In this document: positions 26,245 to 34,681 of the stretch, piece after piece
Numbering within the stretch: position 1 is the stretch's first letter
Layout of the letters: every line of letters starts with the position of its first letter
DNA from: Gordonia humi
Lineage (GTDB): Bacteria; Actinomycetota; Actinomycetes; Mycobacteriales; Mycobacteriaceae
Reading direction: 5' to 3'
Assembly: GCF_014197435.1 (NCBI RefSeq)
Contig: NZ_JACIFP010000001.1
Location: 1,178,001 to 1,242,000 of the forward strand
DNA length: 64,000 nt
Position numbers and translations under genes: made by a program
The notes under the pieces: model-generated
What the model was told of the DNA's origin: nothing
Databases searched by the model: none
Seen by the model: the letters and a program-made list of their open reading frames with translations, nothing else

Positions 26245-27798
26245 ATGGCAGTGATGGACACGAAGGTGACGATCGCCGACGGTGTCGTCGACGGTCGGCG
26301 TGGGCGGGGCGGACGGCGCGGCTCCGTGGCGTGGAAGGGGATTCCCTTCGCGGCCCCGCCGATCGGCGAGCGACGGTGGCAGGCGCCCGAACCCGTCGCG
26401 GCGTGGCCCGGGGTGATGGGCTGCTACGACTACGGCTACGCACCCGTCCAGGAGAAGCTGTTCACCGCGCGCGGTGCGGGCAGGTTCCAGCCGCGCAGCG
26501 AGGACTGTCTCACGCTCAACGTGTTCGCCCCCGACTCGGTGTCGACGACGCCGCGTCCGGTGATGGTGTTCAACTACGGCGGAGCCTTCATCCTCGGCAG
26601 CACGTCCACCCCGATCTACGACGGCGCGTATCTCGCACGCGACCGCGACGTGATCGTGGTGACCGTCAACTACCGGGTGGGACCGCTCGGCTTCCTCGAC
26701 CTCAGCGATTACTCGACGCCGGAACGACGGTTCGACACCAACGCGGGCCTGCGCGACATGGTCGCGGGCCTGGAATGGGTGCACCGCAACATCGCGGCGT
26801 TCGGCGGCGACCCGGACCGGGTCACCGTGTTCGGGGAGAGCGCAGGCGGCACCGCGTCGCTCACCCTGCTGTCGACGCCCGCGGCCGGGGGACTGTTCGC
26901 CGGTGCGATCGCGCAGAGTCCGGCGCCCGATCTCGTGGTGAACAAGGAGAATGCGCAGGTCTACGCCGACGAGTTCGTCCGACTCCTCATCGACCCGACC
27001 CGCCGGAGCGGAGGCGAACGCACCGAACAGCCGCTCGACCCGGAGACGGTGGCGCGCGTGGTCGACGGTGCGTCCGCGATGGACCTGGTCGCGACCGGCA
27101 ACAAGCTGCTCGGCTTCGCGCGGGCGGCGGGCCTCTCGGACCCGATGCCGTTCGCGCCCACCGTCGACGGCGATTATCTGCCGCAGCGCCCCAGCGACGC
27201 GGCCCGGGACGGCAACACCCATCCGGTTCCGCTGATGATCGGGCACAACCACGACGAGGGCGAGCTCTTCGCGCGGTTCTGGAACATCCTGCCCGACGGC
27301 TCGCGGGCCTTCGTCGGCGTCGACGATCCGGAGATACGCACCGAAGTGGAGATGCTGTACCCGGGCAAGCGCGACGACGTCCGGCTCGCGGCCGATGCGA
27401 CGTTCTGGATCCCGACGCAGATGTTCGCGGGCAGGCACAGCGCCCACGCGCCGACGTACGTCTACCGCTACGACTACGCGCCGACGGTCTTGAAGGCCAG
27501 CGGAATCGGTGCGACGCACGCGACCGAGCTGTTCGCCGTGTTCGGCATCTACCGTGATCCGATCGGCGCCGGGCTGGCCGCTGCCGGCAGTTGGGGATCG
27601 ACCAAGAAGATCACCGCGACGATGCAGTCGCACTGGGCGTGGTTCGCACGCAAGGGCGCACCGTCGCCGAGCTGGCCGCGCTACGACGTCGACGACCGGA
27701 AGGTGATGATCCTCGATGTTCCGTCGCGGGTCGTCGCCGATCCGCAGGGGCGACGTCGCGCCGCGTGGGAACGGGTCCACCTGGCGGTCAGCGGGTGA
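26245..27798 (+). CDS. Type-B carboxylesterase
   Basis: 517 residues, the usual size for the carboxylesterase/para-nitrobenzyl esterase family. Landmarks in order: GIPFAAPPIGERRW, EDCLTLNVFAP, an oxyanion-type GGAFILGS, NYRVGPLGFLDL, and the nucleophile elbow VFGESAGGTAS. A late His in the GATHATELFAVFG stretch completes the triad. No signal peptide is seen, so it is probably cytoplasmic. It hydrolyses esters of unknown nature. The stop overlaps the GTG of a lipoprotein gene (GTGA), so the products may act on related tasks. Confidence 0.9.
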   Translation: MAVMDTKVTIADGVVDGRRGRGGRRGSVAWKGIPFAAPPIGERRWQAPEPVAAWPGVMGCYDYGYAPVQEKLFTARGAGRFQPRSEDCLTLNVFAPDSVSTTPRPVMVFNYGGAFILGSTSTPIYDGAYLARDRDVIVVTVNYRVGPLGFLDLSDYSTPERRFDTNAGLRDMVAGLEWVHRNIAAFGGDPDRVTVFGESAGGTASLTLLSTPAAGGLFAGAIAQSPAPDLVVNKENAQVYADEFVRLLIDPTRRSGGERTEQPLDPETVARVVDGASAMDLVATGNKLLGFARAAGLSDPMPFAPTVDGDYLPQRPSDAARDGNTHPVPLMIGHNHDEGELFARFWNILPDGSRAFVGVDDPEIRTEVEMLYPGKRDDVRLAADATFWIPTQMFAGRHSAHAPTYVYRYDYAPTVLKASGIGATHATELFAVFGIYRDPIGAGLAAAGSWGSTKKITATMQSHWAWFARKGAPSPSWPRYDVDDRKVMILDVPSRVVADPQGRRRAAWERVHLAVSG

Positions 27799-28313
27799 TC
27801 GCCAGGCGACCCGCGGTCGTCGCCGCACTCGTGTGCGCGGCGGGGCTGCTGCTGGGAGCATGCGGGTCGGACGACGCCGTGTCGGGCCCGCCGTCGACGG
27901 ACACGTCGAGCCCCGTCTCGTCGAACACTGACTCGTCGAACACGCCGGAGAGCTCGACCTACATGTCGACATCCCAGCCGCCGACATCCCAGCCGCCGAC
28001 GCTGCCACCGCCCTACATCGCCGGGGCCGACTGGGTCGACACGCAGGTCGGTCCGAGTCTGCAGATCCGTCCGACGCGCAACGGTCGAGACGTGTCGGGC
28101 GACGGCACGGCCGACGAGGCATGGAGTGAGGTCCTCGCCATGGAGTCGGACGCCGACAGTCCCGGCATGCGCGCCCAGTTCGACTGCCACTGGACTTTCG
28201 CCCGCCTCGTCGACCCGGACAAGCCCAGCTGGAACCTCGAACCGGACCGCCCCGTCGTCAGCGAGCAGGAGATGATCGCCGCGCGCTGCAACCCCGGTTT
28301 CGCCGAGGAATGA
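27795..28313 (+). CDS. DUF2599-type lipoprotein
   Basis: 172 residues from a GTG that overlaps the esterase stop. The signal ends with lipobox LGAC (Cys about 20). A Ser/Thr/Pro-rich linker contains the duplicated block TSQPP. The C-terminal domain (about 75-172) has the features I associate with DUF2599: DTQVGPSLQIRPT, a WSEVL core, FDCHW and a final ARCNPG, with two Cys likely paired. It would be anchored outside the plasma membrane. Function unknown. Confidence 0.78.
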   Translation: MIARRPAVVAALVCAAGLLLGACGSDDAVSGPPSTDTSSPVSSNTDSSNTPESSTYMSTSQPPTSQPPTLPPPYIAGADWVDTQVGPSLQIRPTRNGRDVSGDGTADEAWSEVLAMESDADSPGMRAQFDCHWTFARLVDPDKPSWNLEPDRPVVSEQEMIAARCNPGFAEE

Positions 28314-28349
28314 GCCGCGCGCCGATCAGTGCGCGCCGACCGTGCGGTC

Positions 28350-29204
28350 TCAGTCCCGTCGCTTCATGCCGACGACGCGGCAGATCACATAGATGGCGAA
28401 CGAGATCGTGGTGACGAGCACCGAGACGGGGAGCTCCGGGGCCAGCGAGAGGATCAGACCGCCGACGGCGGCGAGTTCGGCGAACACGATCGAGAGCACG
28501 AGCACGACGGTCGGGTTCGCCGACAGCCGGGCCGCGGCGGCCGCGGGCGTGATGAGCAGACTCATCACCAGCAGTGCACCGATGATCTGCACGCCCTGGG
28601 CGGCGGCGAGACCGACGAGGACCGCGAAGATCACCGACAGCAGTCGCGTGGGGACGCCCGCGGTCTCGGCGACGCGCGGATCCAGGCTCGCGAACAGCAG
28701 CGGCCGGTAGATGATCGCGTAGACCACGACGACCACCGCGGCCGTGACACCGACTGCGATCAGTCCGCCGCTGCCGACACTCACCACCTGGCCGGTCAAC
28801 AGCGCGAAACCGGTCCCGACGCGGCCCTGCAGGCTCAGGAACAGCACGCCGAGGCCGAGACCGAACGCCATGACCACGCCGATCACCGAATCGCGTTCGC
28901 GCGCTCGACGCCCCAGCAGACCGAAGATCGCGGCGGCGACCACTGCGCCGATCACGCCGCCGATGTTCACTCCGACGCCGGCCCAGAGGGCGGCGGCGGC
29001 ACCGGTGAACGACAGCTCGGACGCGCCGTGCACGGCGAAGCTCATCTGCCGGGCGACGACCATCGGGCCGAGGAGCCCGCCGATCAGCCCGAGCAACCCG
29101 ATCGCCAGGGTCGCCTGCCAGACGAAACTGTACGAGAGGAGGTGGCCGGTGGTCGAGAAGTTCCAGAACTGGCCGATCTCGGCGGCGAGGACCGTCGTCG
29201 TCAC
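28350..29204 (-). CDS. Metal ABC transporter permease (zinc/manganese type)
   Basis: 284 residues from a GTG at 29204, with about eight or nine membrane helices and the ABC-3 family pattern (GGLLGPMVVARQMSFAVHGASELSFTGAA near the N-terminus and LVGLAAAQGVQIIGALLVMSLLITPAA later). It forms the channel of an importer for zinc or manganese. The start overlaps the ATPase stop (GTGA), and the order is binding protein, ATPase, permease, all coupled by four-base overlaps. Confidence 0.9.
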   Translation of the reverse strand: MTTTVLAAEIGQFWNFSTTGHLLSYSFVWQATLAIGLLGLIGGLLGPMVVARQMSFAVHGASELSFTGAAAALWAGVGVNIGGVIGAVVAAAIFGLLGRRARERDSVIGVVMAFGLGLGVLFLSLQGRVGTGFALLTGQVVSVGSGGLIAVGVTAAVVVVVYAIIYRPLLFASLDPRVAETAGVPTRLLSVIFAVLVGLAAAQGVQIIGALLVMSLLITPAAAAARLSANPTVVLVLSIVFAELAAVGGLILSLAPELPVSVLVTTISFAIYVICRVVGMKRRD

Positions 29205-29995
29205 GAGGCGGCCTCGTCGGCGTACCCCTGCTCGACGCAGTGGTGCGCGTCCTCGCCGCCGGCCACGATGAGCCTGCTGCCGATGCGGATCACCTCGATC
29301 GGGCTGCCGTACAGTTCGGACAGCGTCTCCGAGTTCATCACCTCGTCGACGGTGCCGATGCGGAACCGACCGTCGGTCAGGTACACGACTCGGTCGACGA
29401 ACGGCAGCACCGGATTCAACTCGTGCGTCACGAACAGGACGGCGGTGTTCGCGGTGCGCCGGCGCGCGTCGAGCAGTTCGACGACGGTGCGCTGGCTGGT
29501 GAGGTCGAGGCTGGCGAGCGGTTCGTCGCACAGCAGGATCGCGGGGTCGCGCGTCAAGGCCTGCGCGATCCGGAGACGTTGCTGCTCGCCTCCGGAGAGG
29601 AGACCGACCGCGGTCCCGGCGTATCGGGTGGCGTCCACCTCGGCGAGTGCGGCGTCGACCCGGGCGCGGCGAGCGCGGAGTCCGCGCAGCCCGGTGCCCC
29701 AGGACGCGCCGTCGGCGCCGAAGCCGACGAGATCGCGTCCCCGCAGCATCATCGTGTCCGAATCGTCGGCGTGCTGCTGCGGGATGTAACCGATACGGCC
29801 GTTCACGGTCAGCGTGCCGGCGGTCAACGGCACCTGGCCGAGCACGGTGCGGAGCAGGGTGGTCTTCCCCGAGCCGTTCGGGCCGAGGACGGCGATGAAC
29901 TCACCCGGGGCGATGTCCAGGTCCAGATCACGCCACAGAGCCCGGGCGTCGAATGACAACCCGGACTCCGTGAAGCTGACGACAGCGTCGGTCAT
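29201..29995 (-). CDS. Metal ABC transporter ATP-binding protein
   Basis: 264 residues. Walker A GPNGSGKTT (about 40-48), a Q-loop, the signature LSGGEQQRL, Walker B ILLCDEPLASLD and the switch His in FVTHELN are intact. It powers the zinc/manganese-type importer encoded by the flanking genes. The ATG overlaps the stop of the binding-protein gene. Confidence 0.92.
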   Translation of the reverse strand: MTDAVVSFTESGLSFDARALWRDLDLDIAPGEFIAVLGPNGSGKTTLLRTVLGQVPLTAGTLTVNGRIGYIPQQHADDSDTMMLRGRDLVGFGADGASWGTGLRGLRARRARVDAALAEVDATRYAGTAVGLLSGGEQQRLRIAQALTRDPAILLCDEPLASLDLTSQRTVVELLDARRRTANTAVLFVTHELNPVLPFVDRVVYLTDGRFRIGTVDEVMNSETLSELYGSPIEVIRIGSRLIVAGGEDAHHCVEQGYADEAAS

Positions 29996-30906
29996 CCGTT
30001 GAGCGCCTTCTCCAACTGATCGATCTGACCCGACTGCCAGGTGACGAAGTCGGTGACGCCCTCGGGCAGCGTCTCGGTGTATTTCACCACGGGAACGTTC
30101 GCGGTGGTGGCGGTCTTCAGCACGGCCTCCGTCGCCGGATCGACAGCCTGCACGTTGTAGATCAACGCCGACACCTGATGGCTGGACAGCAGATCGTCGA
30201 ACTTGGCGCGATCGGCGGCGGACGGCGACTGCCCCTCCTCGACGGCCTCGGTGAAGCTCTCCGGTGCGGCGTCGACGATACCGCCGATGGCGAGCATGTT
30301 GGTGGCCAGCGGTTCGGTCGCGGCGACCTTCGTGCCGGGGTGCGCCTTGCCGAGCGCCTCCATCCGGCCGACGAGTCCGTCGACCTTCGCCCGGAAGTCC
30401 TTCGCGTTCGAGTGGTAGGCGTCGGCGTGCTCGGGTGCGATCTTCGCCAGGGCGTCCGCGATGCCGTCCGCGGTGTCGGAGACGGTGCCGAGTGCGTAGA
30501 AGGCGTGCTCGTTGCTGAGTTCGGCGCCGCCGGTCGCGTGTGTCTCATCCGACATCGCCGACACCTTCTCGCCCTTGAACTCGGACGCGATGCGCTCCAT
30601 GTACTCGTCGTAGCCACCGCCGTTCATGACAAGGACGTCGGCGTCGAGGACCTTCGCGGCATCGGCGTTGGTCGGCTCGAACTCGTGCGGGTCGCCGCCG
30701 GGCGTGTCGAACAGTGCGGACACGTCCGCGTCGTCACCCGCCACGGCGCTCGCGACCGACGCCCACACGTCGGTCGAGGCGACGACCACGGGGTGATCGG
30801 TGGCGGCGTTCGAGTCGGAATCGTTCGAGCAGGCCGCCAGGCCTGCGGTCAGGGCGACGGTCGCCGCGAGGGATGCGACGAGGCGGAATCGGCGTCGAGA
30901 AGACAT
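29992..30906 (-). CDS. Metal ABC transporter substrate-binding lipoprotein (ZnuA/AztC-like)
   Basis: 304 residues with a lipobox LAAC (Cys about 26). The cluster A-I metal-binding protein fold is indicated by DPHEFEPT (first His ligand), by SNEHAFYAL (second His) and by a final acidic residue region. At the place where zinc-binding relatives often have the third His, the sequence reads AATEPLATN, with Glu, a variant seen in actinobacterial members. It would capture Zn or Mn outside the cell. An inverted repeat lies 32 bases upstream and may bind Zur or another metalloregulator. Confidence 0.87.
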   Translation of the reverse strand: MSSRRRFRLVASLAATVALTAGLAACSNDSDSNAATDHPVVVASTDVWASVASAVAGDDADVSALFDTPGGDPHEFEPTNADAAKVLDADVLVMNGGGYDEYMERIASEFKGEKVSAMSDETHATGGAELSNEHAFYALGTVSDTADGIADALAKIAPEHADAYHSNAKDFRAKVDGLVGRMEALGKAHPGTKVAATEPLATNMLAIGGIVDAAPESFTEAVEEGQSPSAADRAKFDDLLSSHQVSALIYNVQAVDPATEAVLKTATTANVPVVKYTETLPEGVTDFVTWQSGQIDQLEKALNG

Positions 30907-30937
30907 GCGGTCGGGAACTCCAAGAATCGAGGCTGAG

Positions 30938-30956
30938 GGTAATGAAAACCGTTACC
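30938..30956. promoter_or_regulatory. Candidate metalloregulator (Zur-like) operator
   Basis: GGTAA and TTACC flank nine bases; inside lies TGAAAAC, which resembles one half of actinobacterial Zur boxes. It is upstream of the metal importer operon and is also 105 bases from mshA on the other side. The match to Zur is partial. Confidence 0.4.
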
Positions 30957-31048
30957 GAAAGATCGTAGGACGCCGCGTCCTCGTTTGTCGAAGCCATGCG
31001 TGAACGTGCATCGGTCACCGTCGCCGATCCGCGTCGACGCCCACTGAT

Positions 31049-31054
31049 TAGGCT
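31049..31054 (+). promoter_or_regulatory. -10 hexamer TAGGCT of a leaderless promoter for mshA
   Basis: TAGGCT lies six bases before the mshA ATG at 31061; no ribosome site is visible, consistent with leaderless translation. Confidence 0.5.
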
Positions 31055-31060
31055 GGTGTC

Positions 31061-32380
31061 ATGACGGGACGACCACATCCGCGACGTCTGGCGCTCATCT
31101 CGGTGCACACGTCGCCGCTCGCGCAGCCGGGTACCGGGGACGCAGGCGGTCTCAACGTCTATGTGTGGCAGACCGCGACTCGCCTCGCCAGACGCGGTGT
31201 GGAAGTCGAGATCTTCACGCGCGCAACCTCATCGGCAGACGAGCCGAGTGTTCAGGCGGCACCTGGGGTCACCGTGAAGCACGTTCCGGCGGGGCCGTTC
31301 GACGGCCTGGACAAGCGCGATCTGCCCGCCCAGCTGTGCGCCTTCTCGGCGAACGTGCTGCGTGCCGAGGCGGCGCACGAACCCGGATACTACGACTTGA
31401 TCCACTCCCACTACTGGCTGTCCGGTCAGGTCGGTTGGCTCGCGCGCGATCGCTGGGGCGTGCCGCTGGTGCACACCGCGCACACGCTCGCCGCGGTCAA
31501 GAACGCCTCACTGGCCGTCGGCGACACCGCCGAACCGATGCTCCGGGTGATCGGCGAACAGCAGGTGGTCGACGAGGCCGACCGGCTGATCGTCAACACC
31601 CCGACCGAGGCCTCCGAACTGGTCGACCTGTACGGGGCCGACGCATCGCGCGTGGACGTCGTCGTACCCGGTGCGGACCTGGACCGCTATTCGCCGGGGT
31701 CCAAGCTCGCCGCCCGCGGGGCCCTCGGGCTCGACGCCGACGACGTGCTCGTCACCTTCGTCGGCCGCATCCAGCCGTTGAAGGCGCCCGACGTCCTGCT
31801 GCGCGCGATCGCCCCGCTCATCCACGCGGACACCACCGGACGGCTGCGGCTGCTCGTGGTCGGCGGTCCGTCGGGCAACGGTCTCGGGCTGCCGGACACG
31901 CTGATCGGGCTCGCGGCCGAACTCGGTGTCGCCGACCGGGTCACGTTCCTCCCGCCACAGCCCGCGGATCGACTGGCGCAGGTGTACCGTGCCTCCGACC
32001 TCGTGTCGGTGCCGAGCTATTCGGAGAGTTTCGGACTGGTGGCCGTCGAAGCGCAGGCCTGCGGCACCCCGGTGCTGGCCGCCGACGTCGGCGGACTCGG
32101 TGTCGCGGTCGCCGACGGGGTCACCGGTCGCCTCGTTGCCGGACACGACATCGAGACCTGGACCGGTCACCTCGCGGACCTGCTCGCCGACCCGGACCGG
32201 TTGCGTGCCATGGGGACCGCGGCCGGGATCCACGCTCAGAAGTTCTCGTGGGACCACACGACGGACGCATTGCTCGAGAGTTACGACCGGGCCGTCGCGG
32301 CGCATCGGCGGGCCGCCGGCAGGTCGACGGGGATCTTCGGACTGCGTCGCCTGCGGCCGCGAACCAGAATCACCGTGTGA
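31061..32380 (+). CDS. mshA: D-inositol-3-phosphate glycosyltransferase
   Basis: 439 residues, GT-B fold of family GT4. The N-terminal [11 protein letters not shown] loop and the C-terminal [18 protein letters not shown] nucleotide-sugar motif (E-x7-E) are conserved in MshA. It joins GlcNAc from UDP-GlcNAc to inositol 3-phosphate, the first committed step of mycothiol synthesis; mycothiol replaces glutathione in these bacteria. A YbjN-type gene follows, as in mycobacteria (Rv0486-Rv0487), but gpmA comes only after an inserted island. Confidence 0.95.
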   Translation: MTGRPHPRRLALISVHTSPLAQPGTGDAGGLNVYVWQTATRLARRGVEVEIFTRATSSADEPSVQAAPGVTVKHVPAGPFDGLDKRDLPAQLCAFSANVLRAEAAHEPGYYDLIHSHYWLSGQVGWLARDRWGVPLVHTAHTLAAVKNASLAVGDTAEPMLRVIGEQQVVDEADRLIVNTPTEASELVDLYGADASRVDVVVPGADLDRYSPGSKLAARGALGLDADDVLVTFVGRIQPLKAPDVLLRAIAPLIHADTTGRLRLLVVGGPSGNGLGLPDTLIGLAAELGVADRVTFLPPQPADRLAQVYRASDLVSVPSYSESFGLVAVEAQACGTPVLAADVGGLGVAVADGVTGRLVAGHDIETWTGHLADLLADPDRLRAMGTAAGIHAQKFSWDHTTDALLESYDRAVAAHRRAAGRSTGIFGLRRLRPRTRITV

Positions 32381-32397
32381 GCCGAATGGAGACTCCT

Positions 32398-32970
32398 GTG
32401 ACCACCGATTACTCCGCGCGACTTCGCGCGGCCCTCGACGAAGCCGGCATCGACTATGCGCGCAAGTCCTCCGGCGGCGCCAAATCCGAGCACCTGGTGG
32501 TGGAACTGCCGGGCGAACGCAAACTGAAGACGACGGTCCTGCTCACCGCGGGCACCCACGGAGTCCGCGTCGAAGCGTTCGTGTGCCGACGCCCGGACGA
32601 GGCGTTCGAGGCGGTCTACCGGTACCTGCTCAAACGGAACCGGCGTCTGTACGGCGTCGCGTACACGCTCGACAACGCAGGCGACATCTACCTCGTCGGA
32701 CGTCTCGCCGCCGAAGCGGTGACCCGTGACGAGGTGGACCGTGTCCTGGGGCAGGTTCTGGAGGCCGCCGACGGCGATTTCAACCAGATCCTCGAGATCG
32801 GCTTCCTCACCTCGATCAAACGGGAATGGGCCTGGCGCACCGCCCGCGGCGAGCCGATGAAGAACCTCGAGGCGTTCGCGCACCTCATCGATCCCGACGA
32901 TCTGCCGGAGATCGCTCCGCTGGCCGAAGGCACCGGTCTGAGCGACGTGGGCGAGCCGCCGACTCCGTAG
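32398..32970 (+). CDS. YbjN domain protein
   Basis: 190 residues from the GTG at 32398, which has a GGAG six bases upstream; an in-frame ATG at 32386 lacks a good ribosome site. The core VVELPGERKLKTTVLL, VEAFVCRRPDE and LLKRNRRLYGVAYTLDN is characteristic of actinobacterial YbjN proteins (Rv0487-like), a type III secretion chaperone-like fold. The role is unknown; in other bacteria YbjN affects stress and motility traits. It follows mshA by 17 bases and is probably cotranscribed. Confidence 0.85.
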   Translation: MTTDYSARLRAALDEAGIDYARKSSGGAKSEHLVVELPGERKLKTTVLLTAGTHGVRVEAFVCRRPDEAFEAVYRYLLKRNRRLYGVAYTLDNAGDIYLVGRLAAEAVTRDEVDRVLGQVLEAADGDFNQILEIGFLTSIKREWAWRTARGEPMKNLEAFAHLIDPDDLPEIAPLAEGTGLSDVGEPPTP

Positions 32971-33051
32971 GCGCGCGTACGCGGATCGGCGAGCGCGGCG
33001 ACGCCGATTCCAGTAGTTTCGCCGATGAGCATCCACGTCCAAGGAGTCCGC

Positions 33052-34656
33052 ATGAGCTTCGCATCGCCGTTCCCCGACGTCGACATCCCCGACCTGTCCG
33101 TGCACGAGTTCCTGTTCGGCGGCCTCGACGACGGTGACCGCGACCGGATCGCGCTCGTCGACGCGATGACGGATGCGACGACGTCGTACGGGCAGCTCGC
33201 CGATCAGATCGAGGCGACCGCGGGTGCGCTGGCCGCGCGGGGCATCGGCGTCGGCGACGTGGTGGCGGTCCTCTCGCCCAACACCCCGGTATTCGCGACC
33301 GTGTTCCACGGCATCCTGCGCGCGGGTGCGACGGCGACGACCCTCAACGCGTTGTTCACCGCGAACGAGATCGCCAAGCAGCTGCGGGCGGCCGAGGCGC
33401 GGATGATCGTCACCGTCTCGATGATGGCGCCGCAGGCACTCGAGGCCGCGCACTCGGTGGGCATCGCCGACGCCGATGTCGTGATCCTCGACGGGGAGGG
33501 CTCGGCGGCCTCCGGGCACCCGAGCGGGGCCGAGCTCCTCGGGGCCGGGCATCCCGCTCCGCACGTGTCCTTCGACCCGGCGTCGCACATCGCCGCGCTG
33601 CCGTACAGCTCGGGCACCACCGGAAATCCCAAGGGCGTCATGCTCAGCCACCGCAATCTGGTGGCCAACGTGTCGCAGGTCAAGCCGATCCAGGGCTTCG
33701 CCGACGACGACGTGGTTCTCGCCGTGCTGCCGTTCTTCCACATCTACGGGATGACCGTGCTGCTCAACGCCGCCCTCGAAGCCCGAGCGAAGCTCGTCGT
33801 CATGCCGAGGTTCGACCTCGTCGCATTCCTGGAGAACATCCAGAAGCACAAGGTCACCTACACGTTCATCGCGCCGCCGATCGCCGTCGCCCTGGCCAAG
33901 CATCCGATCGTCGACGAGTACGACGTGTCGTCGCTGCACACGATCGTCTCCGGTGCCGCGCCGCTCGACGAGGAACTCGGCAACGCCGTCGCCACGCGTA
34001 TGAGCCTGCGCATGCTGCAGGGCTTCGGGATGACCGAGCTGTCGCCGGTGAGTCATGTGATCCCGTTCGACGGCGGCGAGAAGACCATGGGGCGCGTCGC
34101 GTCGCTCCAATCGTGCGGCTGGCCGATCCCGAACACCGAGAACCGCATCGTCGATCCGGCCACGGGCGAGGACGTCGATCCGCCGAGCGAGGGCGCGTCG
34201 GCCCCCGGTGAACTGTGGGTCAGCGGTCCCAACGTGATGCTCGGTTACCTCAACGACCCGGAGGCGACGGCCGCGACCATCGTCGACGGTCACTGGCTGC
34301 GCACCGGCGACATGGCGACCGTCGACTACGACGGCTGCGTCACGATCGTCGACCGGCTCAAAGAACTCATCAAGTACAAGGGCTATCAGGTGCCGCCCGC
34401 CGAACTCGAGGCACTGCTGCTGACCCATCCGCAGATCGCCGACGCCGCGGTGATCGGAGTGAACGACGCCGACGGTGAGGAGATTCCGAAGGCGTTCGTC
34501 GTACTTCAGCCCGGCGCGGAGCTCACGGAGGACGAGGTCATGGCGTTCACCGCGGATCGGGTGGCCCCGTACAAGAAGATCCGCGCCGTCGAGTTCATCA
34601 CCGAGGTGCCCAAGTCGGCGTCGGGCAAGATCCTGCGGAAGGATCTGAAGAAGTAG
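33052..34656 (+). CDS. AMP-forming acyl-CoA ligase (4-coumarate-CoA ligase/FadD type)
   Basis: 534 residues from the ATG at 33052, five bases after AAGGAG; an upstream ATG at 33025 lacks one. The adenylate-forming motifs are complete: YSSGTTGNPKGVMLSH, YGMTELSP-like FGMTELSP, LRTGDMATVD, DRLKELIKYKGYQVPP and KSASGKILRKDL. It activates a carboxylic acid to its CoA thioester. Lengths and motif variants fit 4-coumarate/medium-chain ligases. It opens the 33-39 kb island and runs against the other four genes, from which it is separated by the MFS gene end. Confidence 0.9.
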   Translation: MSFASPFPDVDIPDLSVHEFLFGGLDDGDRDRIALVDAMTDATTSYGQLADQIEATAGALAARGIGVGDVVAVLSPNTPVFATVFHGILRAGATATTLNALFTANEIAKQLRAAEARMIVTVSMMAPQALEAAHSVGIADADVVILDGEGSAASGHPSGAELLGAGHPAPHVSFDPASHIAALPYSSGTTGNPKGVMLSHRNLVANVSQVKPIQGFADDDVVLAVLPFFHIYGMTVLLNAALEARAKLVVMPRFDLVAFLENIQKHKVTYTFIAPPIAVALAKHPIVDEYDVSSLHTIVSGAAPLDEELGNAVATRMSLRMLQGFGMTELSPVSHVIPFDGGEKTMGRVASLQSCGWPIPNTENRIVDPATGEDVDPPSEGASAPGELWVSGPNVMLGYLNDPEATAATIVDGHWLRTGDMATVDYDGCVTIVDRLKELIKYKGYQVPPAELEALLLTHPQIADAAVIGVNDADGEEIPKAFVVLQPGAELTEDEVMAFTADRVAPYKKIRAVEFITEVPKSASGKILRKDLKK

Positions 34657-34681
34657 CGGCGCAGTCGACGTCCGGTGAGGG

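Noticed and set aside
24550..28122. One 1190-residue reading frame on the minus strand
   Set aside because: Only the RarD part (24550-25455) looks like a protein; the rest lies in the wrong frame over pxpA or antisense to the esterase and lipoprotein.
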